Source of the DNA: Diorhabda sublineata
Taxonomy: Eukaryota; Arthropoda; Insecta; Coleoptera; Chrysomelidae
NCBI RefSeq assembly: GCF_026230105.1
Contig: NW_026614302.1
Location: 1 to 64,000 of the forward strand
DNA length: 64,000 nt
Direction: 5' to 3'
Shown here: piece by piece, positions 39,801 through 52,750 of the stretch
Position numbering within the stretch: position 1 is the stretch's first letter
How the letters are laid out: each line of letters begins with the position of its first letter
The notes under the pieces: model-generated
What the model was told of the DNA's origin: nothing
Databases searched by the model: none
The model's input: the letters and a program-made list of their open reading frames with translations, nothing else
Program-made: the position numbers and the translations under genes

Positions 39801-42400
39801 GAGGTCAACTGTCACTTTGTGTTGATTGAAAATTTTCAAAGTCTATCTTCCTAATTTGAAGTCGAATTTCAACATTCCTTATATATATGAGAGAGTTTGC
39901 ATCTAACTTTGTCAGATATCGTCGATTAACATTCACTGAAGCCAATTGAGGTCGACTGTCACTTTGTGTTGATTGAAAATTTTGAAAGTCTATCTTCCTA
40001 ATTTGAAATCGAATTTCAACATTTCTCATATATTTGAGTGAGTTTGCATCTAACTTTGTCAGATATACGCGATTAACATCCATTGAAGCCCATTGAGGTC
40101 AACTGTCACTTTGTGTTGATTGAAAATTTTTAAAGTCTATCTTCCTAATTTGAAGTCGAATTTCAACATTTCTCATATATTTCAGGGAGTTTGCATCTAA
40201 CTTTGTCAGATATCGTCGATTAACTTCCATTGAAGCCCCTTGAGGTCAACTGTCACTTTGTGTTGATTGAAAATTTTCAAAGTCTATCTTCCTAATTTGA
40301 AGTCGAATTTCAACATTTCTCATATATTTGAGTGAGTTTGCATCTATCTTTGTCAGATATAGGCGATTAACTTCCATTGAAGCCCATTGAGGTCAACTGT
40401 CACTTTGTGTTGATTGAAAATTTTCAAAGTCTCTCTTCCTAATTTGAAGTCGAATTTCAACATTCCTCATATATTTGAGTGAGTTTGCATCTAACTTTGT
40501 CAGATATAGGCGATTAACTTTCATTGAAGCCCATTGAGGTCAACTGTCACTTTGTGTTGATTGAAAATTTTCAAAGTCTATCTTCCTAATTTGAAGTCGA
40601 ATTTCAACATTTCTCATATATTTGAGGGAGTTTGCATCTAACTTTGTCAGATATCGTCTATTAACTTTCATTGAAGCCCATTGAGGTCAACTGTCACTTT
40701 GTGTTGATTGAAAATTTTCAAAGTCTATCTTCCTAATTTGAAGACGAATTTCAACATTTCTCATATATTTGAGTGAGTTTGCATCTAACTTTGTCAGATA
40801 TAGGCGATTAACTTCCATTGAAGCCCATTGAGGTCAACTGTCACTTTGTGTTGATTGAAAATTTTCAAAGTCTATCTTCCTAATTTGAAGACGAATTTCA
40901 ACATTTCTCATATATTTGAGTGAGTTTGCATCTAACTTTGTCAGATATACGCGATTAACATCCATTGAAGCCCATTGAGGTCAACTGTCACTTTGTGTTG
41001 ATTGAAAATTTTCAAAGTCTATGTTCCTCATTTGAAGTCGAATTTCAACATTCCTTATATATATGAGAGAGTTTGCATCTAACTTTGTCAGATATCGTCG
41101 ATTAACATTCAGTGAAGCCAATTGAGGTCGACTGTCACTTTGTGTTGATTGAAAATTTTCAAAGTCTATCTTCCTAATTTGAAGTCGAATTTCAACATTT
41201 CTCATATATTTGAGTGAGTTTGCATCTAACTTTGTCAGATATACGCGATTAACATCCATTGAAGCCCATTGAGGTCAACTGTCACTTTGTGTTGATTGAA
41301 AATTTTTAAAGTCTATCTTCCTAATTTGAAGTCGAATTTCAACATTTCTCATATATTTGAGGGAGTTTGCATCTAACTTTGTCAGATATCGTCGATTAAC
41401 TTCCATTGAAGCCCCTTGAGGTCAACTGTCACTTTGTGTTGATTGAAAATTTTCAAAGTCTATCTTCCTAATTTGAAGTCGAATTTCAACATTTCTCATA
41501 TATTTGAGTGAGTTTGCATCTATCTTTGTCAGATATAGGCGATTAACTTCCATTGAAGCCCATTGAGGTCAACTGTCACTTTGTGTTGATTGAAAATTTT
41601 CAAAGTCTATCTTCCTAATTTGGAGTCGAATTTCAACATTTCTCATATATTTGAGTGAGTTTGCATCTAACTTTGTCAGATATAGGCGATTAACATCCCA
41701 TTGAAGCCCATTGAGGTCAACTGTCACTTTGTGTTGATTGAAAATTTTCAAAGTCTCTCTTCCTAATTTGAAGTCGAATTTCAACATTCCTCATATATTT
41801 GAGTGAGTTTGCATCTAACTTTGTCAGATATAGGCGATTAACTTTCATTGAAGCCCATTGAGGTCAACTGTCACTTTGTGTTGATTGAAAATTTTCAAAG
41901 TCTATCTTCCTAATTTGAAGTCGAATTTCAACATTTCTCATATATTTGAGGGAGTTTGCATCTAACTTTGTCAGATATCGTCTATTAACTTTCATTGAAG
42001 CCCATTGAGGTCAACTGTCACTTTGTGTTGATTGAAAATTTTCAAAGTCTATCTTCCTAATTTGAAGACGAATTTCAACATTTCTCATATATTTGAGTGA
42101 GTTTGCATCTAACTTTGTCAGATATACGCGATTAACATCCATTGAAGCCCATTGAGGTCAACTGTCACTTTGTGTTGATTGAAAATTTTCAAAGTCTATC
42201 TTCCTAATTTGAAGTCGAATTTCAACATTCCTCATATATTTGAGTGAGTTTGCATCTAACTTTGTCAGATATAGGCGACTAACTTCCATTGAAGCCCATT
42301 GAGGTCAACTGTCACTTTGTGTTGATTGAAAATTTTCAAAGTCTATCTTCCTAATTTGAAGACGAATTTCACCATTTCTCATATATTTGAGTGAGTTTGC
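39801..42400. repeat. HOR founder-like segment with gccccttgag monomers
   Basis: The order is: ttatatatatgagagag monomer with cattcactg (39805), gccccttgag (40226), catctatctttg, aaagtctctcttcc, gtctattaactttc, then a similar series from 40981 with cattcagtg and ctatgttcctc, gccccttgag (41411) and the first catcccattg (+1) monomer (41694). The same series, with changes, recurs rightward to 53 kb, so this looks like the left edge of that HOR family. Confidence 0.7.
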
Positions 42401-45400
42401 ATCTAACTTTGTCAGATATACGCGATTAACATCCATTGAAGCCCATTGAGGTCAACTGTCACTTTGTGTTGATTGAAAATTTTCAAAGTCTATCTTCCTA
42501 ATTTGAAGTCGAATTTCAACATTCCTTATATATATGAGAGAGTTTGCATCTAACTTTGTCAGATATCGTCGATTAACATTCACTGAAGCCAATTGAGGTC
42601 GACTGTCACTTTGTGTTGATTGAAAATTTTGAAAGTCTATCTTCCTAATTTGAAATCGAATTTCAACATTTCTCATATATTTGAGTGAGTTTGCATCTAA
42701 CTTTGTCAGATATACGCGATTAACATCCATTGAAGCCCATTGAGGTCAACTGTCACTTTGTGTTGATTGAAAATTTTTAAAGTCTATCTTCCTAATTTGA
42801 AGTCGAATTTCAACATTTCTCATATATTTGAGGGAGTTTGCATCTAACTTTGTCAGATATCGTCGATTAACTTCCATTGAAGCCCCTTGAGGTCAACTGT
42901 CACTTTGTGTTGATTGAAAATTTTCAAAGTCTATCTTCCTAATTTGAAGTCGAATTTCAACATTTCTCATATATTTGAGTGAGTTTGCATCTATCTTTGT
43001 CAGATATAGGCGATTAACTTCCATTGAAGCCCATTGAGGTCAACTGTCACTTTGTGTTGATTGAAAATTTTCAAAGTCAATCTTCCTAATTTGGAGTCGA
43101 ATTTCAACATTTCTCATATATTTGAGTGAGTTTGCATCTAACTTTGTCAGATATAGGCGATTAACATCCCATTGAAGCCCATTGAGGTCAACTGTCACTT
43201 TGTGTTGATTGAAAATTTTCAAAGTCTCTCTTCCTAATTTGAAGTCGAATTTCAACATTCCTCATATATTTGAGTGAGTTTGCATCTAACTTTGTCAGAT
43301 ATAGGCGATTAACTTTCATTGAAGCCCATTGAGGTCAACTGTCACTTTGTGTTGATTGAAAATTTTCAAAGTCTATCTTCCTAATTTGAAGTCGAATTTC
43401 AACATTTCTCATATATTTGAGAGAGTTTGCATCTAACTTTGTCAGATATCGTCTATTAACTTTCATTGAAGCCCATTGAGGTCAACTGTCACTTTGTGTT
43501 GATTGAAAATTTTCAAAGTCTATCTTCCTAATTTGAAGACGAATTTCAACATTTCTCATATATTTGAGTGAGTTTGCATCGAACTTTGTCAGATATACGC
43601 GATTAACATCCATTGAAGCCCATTGAGGTCAACTGTCACTTTGTGTTGATTGAAAATTTTCAAAGTCTATCTTCCTAATTTGAAGACGAATTTCAACATT
43701 TCTCATATATTTGAGTGAGTTTGCATCGAACTTTGTCAGATATACGCGATTAACATCCATTGAAGCCCATTGAGGTCAACTGTCACTTTGTGTTGATTGA
43801 AAATTTTCAAAGTCTATCTTCCTAATTTGAAGTCGAATTTCAACATTTCTCATATATTTGAGGGAGTTTGCATCTAACTTTGTCAGATATCGTCTATTAA
43901 CTTTCATTGAAGCCCATTGAGGTCAACTGTCACTTTGTGTTGATTGAAAATTTTCAAAGTCTATCTTCCTAATTTGAAGACGAATTTCAACATTTCTCAT
44001 ATATTTGAGTGAGTTTGCATCTAACTTTGTCAGATATACGCGATTAACATCCATTGAAGCCCATTGAGGTCAACTGTCACTTTGTGTTGATTGAAAATTT
44101 TCAAAGTCTATCTTCCTAATTTGAAGTCGAATTTCAACATTCCTCATATATTTGAGTGAGTTTGCATCTAACTTTGTCAGATATAGGCGACTAACTTCCA
44201 TTGAAGCCCATTGAGGTCAACTGTCACTTTGTGTTGATTGAAAATTTTCAAAGTCTATCTTCCTAATTTGAAGACGAATTTCACCATTTCTCATATATTT
44301 GAGTGAGTTTGCATCTAACTTTGTCAGATATACGCGATTAACATCCATTGAAGCCCATTGAGGTCAACTGTCACTTTGTGTTGATTGAAAATTTTCAAAG
44401 TCTATCTTCCTAATTTGAAGTCGAATTTCAACATTCCTTATATATATGAGAGAGTTTGCATCTAACTTTGTCAGATATCGTCGATTAACATTCACTGAAG
44501 CCAATTGAGGTCGACTGTCACTTTGTGTTGATTGAAAATTTTGAAAGTCTATCTTCCTAATTTGAAATCGAATTTCAACATTTCTCATATATTTGAGTGA
44601 GTTTGCATCTAACTTTGTCAGATATACGCGATTAACATCCATTGAAGCCCATTGAGGTCAACTGTCACTTTGTGTTGATTGAAAATTTTTAAAGTCTATC
44701 TTCCTAATTTGAAGTCGAATTTCAACATTTCTCATATATTTGAGGGAGTTTGCATCTAACTTTGTCAGATATCGTCGATTAACTTCCATTGAAGCCCCTT
44801 GAGGTCAACTGTCACTTTGTGTTGATTGAAAATTTTCAAAGTCTATCTTCCTAATTTGAAGTCGAATTTCAACATTTCTCATATATTTGAGTGAGTTTGC
44901 ATCTATCTTTGTCAGATATAGGCGATTAACTTCCATTGAAGCCCATTGAGGTCAACTGTCACTTTGTGTTGATTGAAAATTTTCAAAGTCAATCTTCCTA
45001 ATTTGGAGTCGAATTTCAACATTTCTCATATATTTGAGTGAGTTTGCATCTAACTTTGTCAGATATAGGCGATTAACATCCCATTGAAGCCCATTGAGGT
45101 CAACTGTCACTTTGTGTTGATTGAAAATTTTCAAAGTCTCTCTTCCTAATTTGAAGTCGAATTTCAACATTCCTCATATATTTGAGTGAGTTTGCATCTA
45201 ACTTTGTCAGATATAGGCGATTAACTTTCATTGAAGCCCATTGAGGTCAACTGTCACTTTGTGTTGATTGAAAATTTTCAAAGTCTATCTTCCTAATTTG
45301 AAGTCGAATTTCAACATTTCTCATATATTTGAGAGAGTTTGCATCTAACTTTGTCAGATATCGTCTATTAACTTTCATTGAAGCCCATTGAGGTCAACTG

Positions 45401-45610
45401 TCACTTTGTGTTGATTGAAAATTTTCAAAGTCTATCTTCCTAATTTGAAGACGAATTTCAACATTTCTCATATATTTGAGTGAGTTTGCATCGAACTTTG
45501 TCAGATATACGCGATTAACATCCATTGAAGCCCATTGAGGTCAACTGTCACTTTGTGTTGATTGAAAATTTTCAAAGTCTATCTTCCTAATTTGAAGTCG
45601 AATTTCAACA
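42400..45610. repeat. 1912-bp (13-monomer) higher-order repeat, one full and one partial copy
   Basis: The unit starting at about 42370 (rare tttcaccatttc) recurs at about 44282, an offset of 1912 bp (13 x 147 + 1). Shared markers are ttttgaaagtc with gaaatcgaattt, gccccttgag (42883 and 44795), aaagtcaatcttcc (43075 and 44987), catcccattg (43168 and 45080) and catcgaactttg (43579 and 45491). Within copy 1 the catcgaactttg monomer is itself doubled (43579 and 43726). Confidence 0.8.
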
Positions 45611-46869
45611 TTCCTTATATATATATGAGAGAGTTTGCATCTAACTTTGTCAGATATCGTCGATTAACATCCACTGAAGCCAATTGAGGTCGACTGTCTC
45701 TTTGTGTTGATTGAAAATTTTCAAAGTCTATCTTCCTAATTTGAAGTCGAATTTCAACATTTCTCATATATTTGAGTGAGTTTGCATCGAACTTTGTCAG
45801 ATATACGCGATTAACATCCATTGAAGACCATTGAGGTCAACTGTCACTTTGTGTTGATTGAAAATTTTTAAAGTCTATCTTCCTAATTTGAAGTCGAATT
45901 TCAACATTTCTCATATATTTGAGTGAGTTTGCATCTAACTTTGTCAGATATAGGCGATTAACTTCCATTGAAGCCCATTGAGGTCAACTGTCACTTTGTG
46001 TTGATTGAAAATTTTCAAAGTCTATCTTCCTAATTTGAAGTCGAATTTCAACATTTCTCATATATTTGAGGGAGTTTGCATCTAACTTTGTCAGATATCG
46101 TCTATTAACTTTCATTGAAGCCCATTGAGGTCAACTGTCACTTTGTGTTGATTGAAAATTTTCAAAGTCTATGTTCCTAATTTGAAGTCGAATTTCAACA
46201 TTCCTTATATATATGAGAGAGTTTGCATCTAACTTTGTCAGATATCGTCGATTAACATTCAGTGAAGCCAATTGAGGTCGACTGTCACTTTGTGTTGATT
46301 GAAAATTTTCAAAGTCTATCTTCCTAATTTGAAGTCGAATTTCAACATTTCTCATATATTTGAGTGAGTTTGCATCTAACTTTGTCAGATATACGCGATT
46401 AACATCCATTGAAGCCCATTGAGGTCAACTGTCACTTTGTGTTGATTGAAAATTTTTAAAGTCTATCTTCCTAATTTGAAGTCGAATTTCAACATTTCTC
46501 ATATATTTGAGGGAGTTTGCATCTAACTTTGTCAGATATCGTCGATTAACTTCCATTGAAGCCCCTTGAGGTCAACTGTCACTTTGTGTTGATTGAAAAT
46601 TTTCAAAGTCTATCTTCCTAATTTGAAGTCGAATTTCAACATTTCTCATATATTTGAGTGAGTTTGCATCTATCTTTGTCAGATATAGGCGATTAACTTC
46701 CATTGAAGCCCATTGAGGTCAACTGTCACTTTGTGTTGATTGAAAATTTTCAAAGTCTATCTTCCTAATTTGGAGTCGAATTTCAACATTTCTCATATAT
46801 TTGAGTGAGTTTGCATCTAACTTTGTCAGATATAGGCGATTAACATCCCATTGAAGCCCATTGAGGTCA
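45611..46869. repeat. Transition monomers between the 13-mer and 12-mer HORs
   Basis: This segment begins with a TA-lengthened monomer (45615) followed by a catcgaactttg monomer with gaagaccattg. The cattcagtg monomer (46131), gccccttgag (46561), catctatctttg and catcccattg (46848) then follow in the order seen at 40.98-41.70 kb. The 45615-to-47235 and 46131-to-47751 spacings are both 1620 bp (11 x 147 + 3). Confidence 0.7.
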
Positions 46870-49800
46870 ACTGTCACTTTGTGTTGATTGAAAATTTTCA
46901 AAGTCTATCTTCCTAATTTGAAGTCGAATTTCAACATTTCTCATATATTTGAGGGAGTTTGCATCTAACTTTGTCAGATATCGTCTATTAACTTTCATTG
47001 AAGCCCATTGAGGTCAACTGTCACTTTGTGTTGATTGAAAATTTTCAAAGTCTATCTTCCTAATTTGAAGACGAATTTCAACATTTCTCATATATTTGAG
47101 TGAGTTTGCATCTAACTTTGTCAGATATACGCGATTAACATCCATTGAAGCCCATTGAGGTCAACTGTCACTTTGTGTTGATTGAAAATTATCAAAGTCT
47201 ATCTTCCTAATTTGAAGTCGAATTTCAACATTCCTTATATATATATGAGAGAGTTTGCATCTAACTTTGTCAGATATCGTCGATTAACATCCACTGAAGC
47301 CAATGGAGGTCGACTGTCTCTTTGTGTTGATTGAAAATTTTCAAAGTCTATCTTCCTAATTTGAAGTCGAATTTCAACATTTCTCATATATTTGAGTGAG
47401 TTTGCATCTAACTTTGTCAGATATACGCGATTAACATCCATTGAAGCCCATTGAGGTCAACTGTCACTTTGTGTTGATTGAAAATTTTTAAAGTCTATCT
47501 TCCTAATTTGAAGTCGAATTTCAACATTTCTCATATATTTGAGTGAGTTTGCATCTAACTTTGTCAGATATAGGCGATTAACTTCCATTGAAGCCCATTG
47601 AGGTCAACTGTCACTTTGGGTTGATTGAAAATTTTCAAAGTCTATCTTCCTAATTTGAAGACGAATTTCAACATTTCTCATATATTTGAGTGAGTTTGCA
47701 TCTAACTTTGTCAGATATACGCGATTAACATCCATTGAAGCCCATTGAGGTCAACTGTCACTTTGTGTTGATTGAAAATTTTCAAAGTCTATGTTCCTAA
47801 TTTGAAGTCGAATTTCAACATTCCTTATATATATGAGAGAGTTTGCATCTAACTTTGTCAGATATCGTCGATTAACATTCAGTGAAGCCAATTGAGGTCG
47901 ACTGTCACTTTGTGTTGATAGAAAATTTTCAAAGTCTATCTTCCTAATTTGAAGTCGAATTTCAACATTTCTCATATATTTGAGTGAGTTTGCATCTAAC
48001 TTTGTCAGATATACGCGATTAACATCCATTGAAGCCCATTGAGGTCAACTGTCACTTTGTGTTGATTGAAAATTTTTAAAGTCTATCTTCCTAATTTGAA
48101 GTCGAATTTCAACATTTCTCATATATTTGAGGGAGTTTGCATCTAACTTTGTCAGATATCGTCGATTAACTTCCATTGAAGCCCCTTGAGGTCAACTGTC
48201 ACTTTGTGTTGATTGAAAATTTTCAAAGTCTATCTTCCTAATTTGAAGTCGAATTTCAACATTTCTCATATATTTGAGTTAGTTTGCATCTATCTTTGTC
48301 AGATATAGGCGATTAACTTCCATTGAAGCCCATTGAGGTCAACTGTCACTTTGTGTTGATTGAAAATTTTCAAAGTCTATCTTCCTAATTTGGAGTCGAA
48401 TTTCAACATTTCTCATATATTTGAGTGAGTTTGCATCTAACTTTGTCAGATATAGGCGATTAACATCCCATTGAAGCCCATTGAGGTCAACTGTCACTTT
48501 GTGTTGATTGAAAATTTTCAAAGTCTCTCTTCCTAATTTGAAGTCGAATTTCAACATTCCTCATATATTTGAGTGAGTTTGCATCTAACTTTGTCAGATA
48601 TAGGCGATTAACTTTCATTGAAGCCCATTGAGGTCAACTGTCACTTTGTGTTGATTGAAAATTTTCAAAGTCTATCTTCCTAATTTGAAGTCGAATTTCA
48701 ACATTTCTCATATATTTGAGGGAGTTTGCATCTAACTTTGTCAGATATCGTCTATTAACTTTCATTGAAGCCCATTGAGGTCAACTGTCACTTTGTGTTG
48801 ATTGAAAATTTTCAAAGTCTATCTTCCTAATTTGAAGACGAATTTCAACATTTCTCATATATTTGAGTGAGTTTGCATCTAACTTTGTCAGATATACGCG
48901 ATTAACATCCATTGAAGCCCATTGAGGTCAACTGTCACTTTGTGTTGATTGAAAATTATCAAAGTCTATCTTCCTAATTTGAAGTCGAATTTCAACATTC
49001 CTTATATATATATGAGAGAGTTTGCATCTAACTTTGTCAGATATCGTCGATTAACATCCACTGAAGCCAATGGAGGTCGACTGTCTCTTTGTGTTGATTG
49101 AAAATTTTCAAAGTCTATCTTCCTAATTTGAAGTCGAATTTCAACATTTCTCATATATTTGAGTGAGTTTGCATCTAACTTTGTCAGATATACGCGATTA
49201 ACATCCATTGAAGCCCATTGAGGTCAACTGTCACTTTGTGTTGATTGAAAATTTTTAAAGTCTATCTTCCTAATTTGAAGTCGAATTTCAACATTTCTCA
49301 TATATTTGAGTGAGTTTGCATCTAACTTTGTCAGATATAGGCGATTAACTTCCATTGAAGCCCATTGAGGTCAACTGTCACTTTGGGTTGATTGAAAATT
49401 TTCAAAGTCTATCTTCCTAATTTGAAGACGAATTTCAACATTTCTCATATATTTGAGTGAGTTTGCATCTAACTTTGTCAGATATACGCGATTAACATCC
49501 ATTGAAGCCCATTGAGGTCAACTGTCACTTTGTGTTGATTGAAAATTTTCAAAGTCTATGTTCCTAATTTGAAGTCGAATTTCAACATTCCTTATATATA
49601 TGAGAGAGTTTGCATCTAACTTTGTCAGATATCGTCGATTAACATTCAGTGAAGCCAATTGAGGTCGACTGTCACTTTGTGTTGATAGAAAATTTTCAAA
49701 GTCTATCTTCCTAATTTGAAGTCGAATTTCAACATTTCTCATATATTTGAGTGAGTTTGCATCTAACTTTGTCAGATATACGCGATTAACATCCATTGAA

Positions 49801-50403
49801 GCCCATTGAGGTCAACTGTCACTTTGTGTTGATTGAAAATTTTTAAAGTCTATCTTCCTAATTTGAAGTCGAATTTCAACATTTCTCATATATTTGAGGG
49901 AGTTTGCATCTAACTTTGTCAGATATCGTCGATTAACTTCCATTGAAGCCCCTTGAGGTCAACTGTCACTTTGTGTTGATTGAAAATTTTCAAAGTCTAT
50001 CTTCCTAATTTGAAGTCGAATTTCAACATTTCTCATATATTTGAGTTAGTTTGCATCTATCTTTGTCAGATATAGGCGATTAACTTCCATTGAAGCCCAT
50101 TGAGGTCAACTGTCACTTTGTGTTGATTGAAAATTTTCAAAGTCTATCTTCCTAATTTGGAGTCGAATTTCAACATTTCTCATATATTTGAGTGAGTTTG
50201 CATCTAACTTTGTCAGATATAGGCGATTAACATCCCATTGAAGCCCATTGAGGTCAACTGTAACTTTGTGTTGATTGAAAATTTTCAAAGTCTCTCTTCC
50301 TAATTTGAAGTCGAATTTCAACATTCCTCATATATTTGAGTGAGTTTGCATCTAACTTTGTCAGATATAGGCGATTAACTTTCATTGAAGCCCATTGAGG
50401 TCA
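46870..50403. repeat. 1767-bp (12-monomer) tandem duplication, two near-identical copies
   Basis: Copies at about 46870-48636 and 48637-50403 lie at an offset of 1767 bp (12 x 147 + 3). They share otherwise private changes: aattatcaaag (47189 and 48956), caatggaggtcg (47303 and 49070), ctttgggttg (47616 and 49383), gttgatagaaaat (about 47916 and 49683) and tttgagttagtttgc (48277 and 50044). The only difference I noted is gtcacttt at 48495 against gtaacttt at 50262. This is the most alike long pair I found. Confidence 0.87.
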
Positions 50404-52750
50404 ACTGTCACTTTGTGTTGATTGAAAATTTTCAAAGTCTATCTTCCTAATTTGATGTCGAATTTCAACATTTCTCATATATTTGAGTGAGTTTGCATCT
50501 AACTTTGTCAGATATCGTCGATTAACATCCACTGAAGCCAATTGAGGTCGACTGTCACTTTGTGTTGATTGAAAATTTTCGAAGGCTATCTTCCTACTTT
50601 GAAGTCGAATTTCAACATTTCTCATATATTTGAGTGAGTTTGCATCTAACTTTGTCAGATATAGGCGATTAACTTCCATTGAAGCCCATTGAGGTCAACT
50701 GTCACTTTGTGTTGATTGAAAATTTTCAAAGTCTATCTTCTTAATTTGAAGTCGAATTTCAACATTCCTCATATATTTGAGGAAGTTTGCATCTAACTTT
50801 GTCAGATATCGTCGATTAACTTCCATTGAAGCCCATTGAGGTCAACTGTCACTTTGTGTTGATGGAAAATTTTCAAAGTCTATCTTCCTGATTTGAAGTC
50901 GAATTTCAACATTTCTCATATATTTCAGTGAGTTTGCATCTAACTTTGTCAGATATCGTCGATTAACATCCACTGAAGCCAATTGAGCTCGACTGTCACT
51001 TTGTGTTGATTGAAAATTTTCGAAGGCTATCTTCCTAATTTGAAGTCGAATTTCAACATTTCTCATATATTTGAGTGAGTTTGCATCTAACTTTGTCAGA
51101 TATACGCGATTAACATCCATTGAAGCCCATTGAGGTCAACTGTCACTTTGTGTTGATTGAAAATTTTCAAAGTCTATGTTCCTAATTTGAAGTCGAATTT
51201 CAACATTCCTTATATATATGAGAGAGTTTGCATCTAACTTTGTCAGATATCGTCGATTAACATTCAGTGAAGCCAATTGAGGTCGACTGTCACTTTGTGT
51301 TGATTGAAAATTTTCAAAGTCTATCTTCCTAATTTGAAGTCGAATTTCAACATTTCTCATATATTTGAGTGAGTTTGCATCTAACTTTGTCAGATATACG
51401 CGATTAACATCCATTGAAGCCCATTGAGGTCAACTGTCACTTTGTGTTGATTGAAAATTTTTAAAGTCTATCTTCCTAATTTGAAGTTGAATTTCAACAT
51501 TTCTCATATATTTGAGGGAGTTTGCATCTAACTTTGTCAGATATCGTCGATTAACTTCCATTGAAGCCCCTTGAGGTCAACTGTCACTTTGTGTTGATTG
51601 AAAATTTTCAAAGTCTATCTTCCTAATTTGAAGTCGAATTTCAACATTTCTCATATATTTGAGTTAGTTTGCATCTATCTTTGTCAGATATAGGCGATTA
51701 ACTTCCATTGAAGCCCATTGAGGTCAACTGTCACTTTGTGTTGATTGAAAATTTTCAAAGTCTATCTTCCTAATTTGGAGTCGAATTTCAACATTTCTCA
51801 TATATTTGAGTGAGTTTGCATCTAACTTTGTCAGATATAGGCGATTAACATCCCATTGAAGCCCATTGAAGTCAACTGTCACTTTGTGTTGATTGAAAAT
51901 TTTCAAAGTCTCTCTTCCTAATTTGAAGTCGAATTTCAACATTCCTCATATATTTGAGTGAGTTTGCATCTAACTTTGTCAGATATAGGCGATTAACTTT
52001 CATTGAAGCCCATTGAGGTCAACTGTCACTTTGTGTTGATTGAAAATTTTCAAAGTCTATCTTCCTAATTTGATGTCGAATTTCAACATTTCTCATATAT
52101 TTGAGTGAGTTTGCATCTAACTTTGTCAGATATCGTCGATTAACATCCACTGAAGCCAATTGAGGTCGACTGTCACTTTGTGTTGATTGAAAATTTTCGA
52201 AGGCTATCTTCCTAATTTGAAGTCGAATTTCAACATTTCTCATATATTTGAGTGAGTTTGCATCTAACTTTGTCAGATATAGGCGATTAACTTCCATTGA
52301 AGCCCATTGAGGTCAACTGTCACTTTGTGTTGATTGAAAATTTTCAAAGTCTATCTTCTTAATTTGAAGTCGAATTTCAACATTCCTCATATATTTGAGG
52401 AAGTTTGCATCTAACTTTGTCAGATATCGTCGATTAACTTCCATTGAAGCCCATTGAGGTCAACTGTCACTTTGTGTTGATGGAAAATTTTCAAAGTCTA
52501 TCTTCCTGATTTGAAGTCGAATTTCAACATTTCTCATATATTTCAGTGAGTTTGCATCTAACTTTGTCAGATATCGTCGATTAACATCCACTGAAGCCAA
52601 TTGAGCTCGACTGTCACTTTGTGTTGATTGAAAATTTTCGAAGGCTATCTTCCTAATTTGAAGTCGAATTTCAACATTTCTCATATATTTGAGTGAGTTT
52701 GCATCTAACTTTGTCAGATATAGGCGATTAACTTCCATTGAAGCCCATTG
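49518..52750. repeat. 1618-bp (11-monomer) higher-order repeat, two copies, overlapping the 12-mer
   Basis: Sequence from 49518 recurs from 51136 at an offset of 1618 bp (11 x 147 + 1), continuing to about 52750. Shared markers are cattcagtg, gccccttgag (49949 and 51567), tttgagttag, catcccattg (50233 and 51850), tttgatgtcg (50452 and 52070), atcttcttaattt, tttgaggaag, gatggaaaat with cttcctgattt, and atatttcagtgag. The left half is also part of the 1767-bp duplication, so the two HOR frames are nested. Small differences include cctactttg at about 50595 and gaagttgaat at about 51485. Confidence 0.83.

Larger units (their letters stand above)
22501..49020. repeat. +2-bp TA-slippage monomer class (13 copies)
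   Basis: The cattccttatatatatgag monomer gains one TA unit, starting its ttata run at 22501, 25298, 31336, 33544, 35898, 36929, 37372, 37668, 38699, 39289, 45615, 47235 and 49002. The copies at 37372 and 37668 carry a further TA with loss of one ag. These monomers shift the minus-strand frame. None occurs left of 22.5 kb or right of 49.1 kb. Confidence 0.85.
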
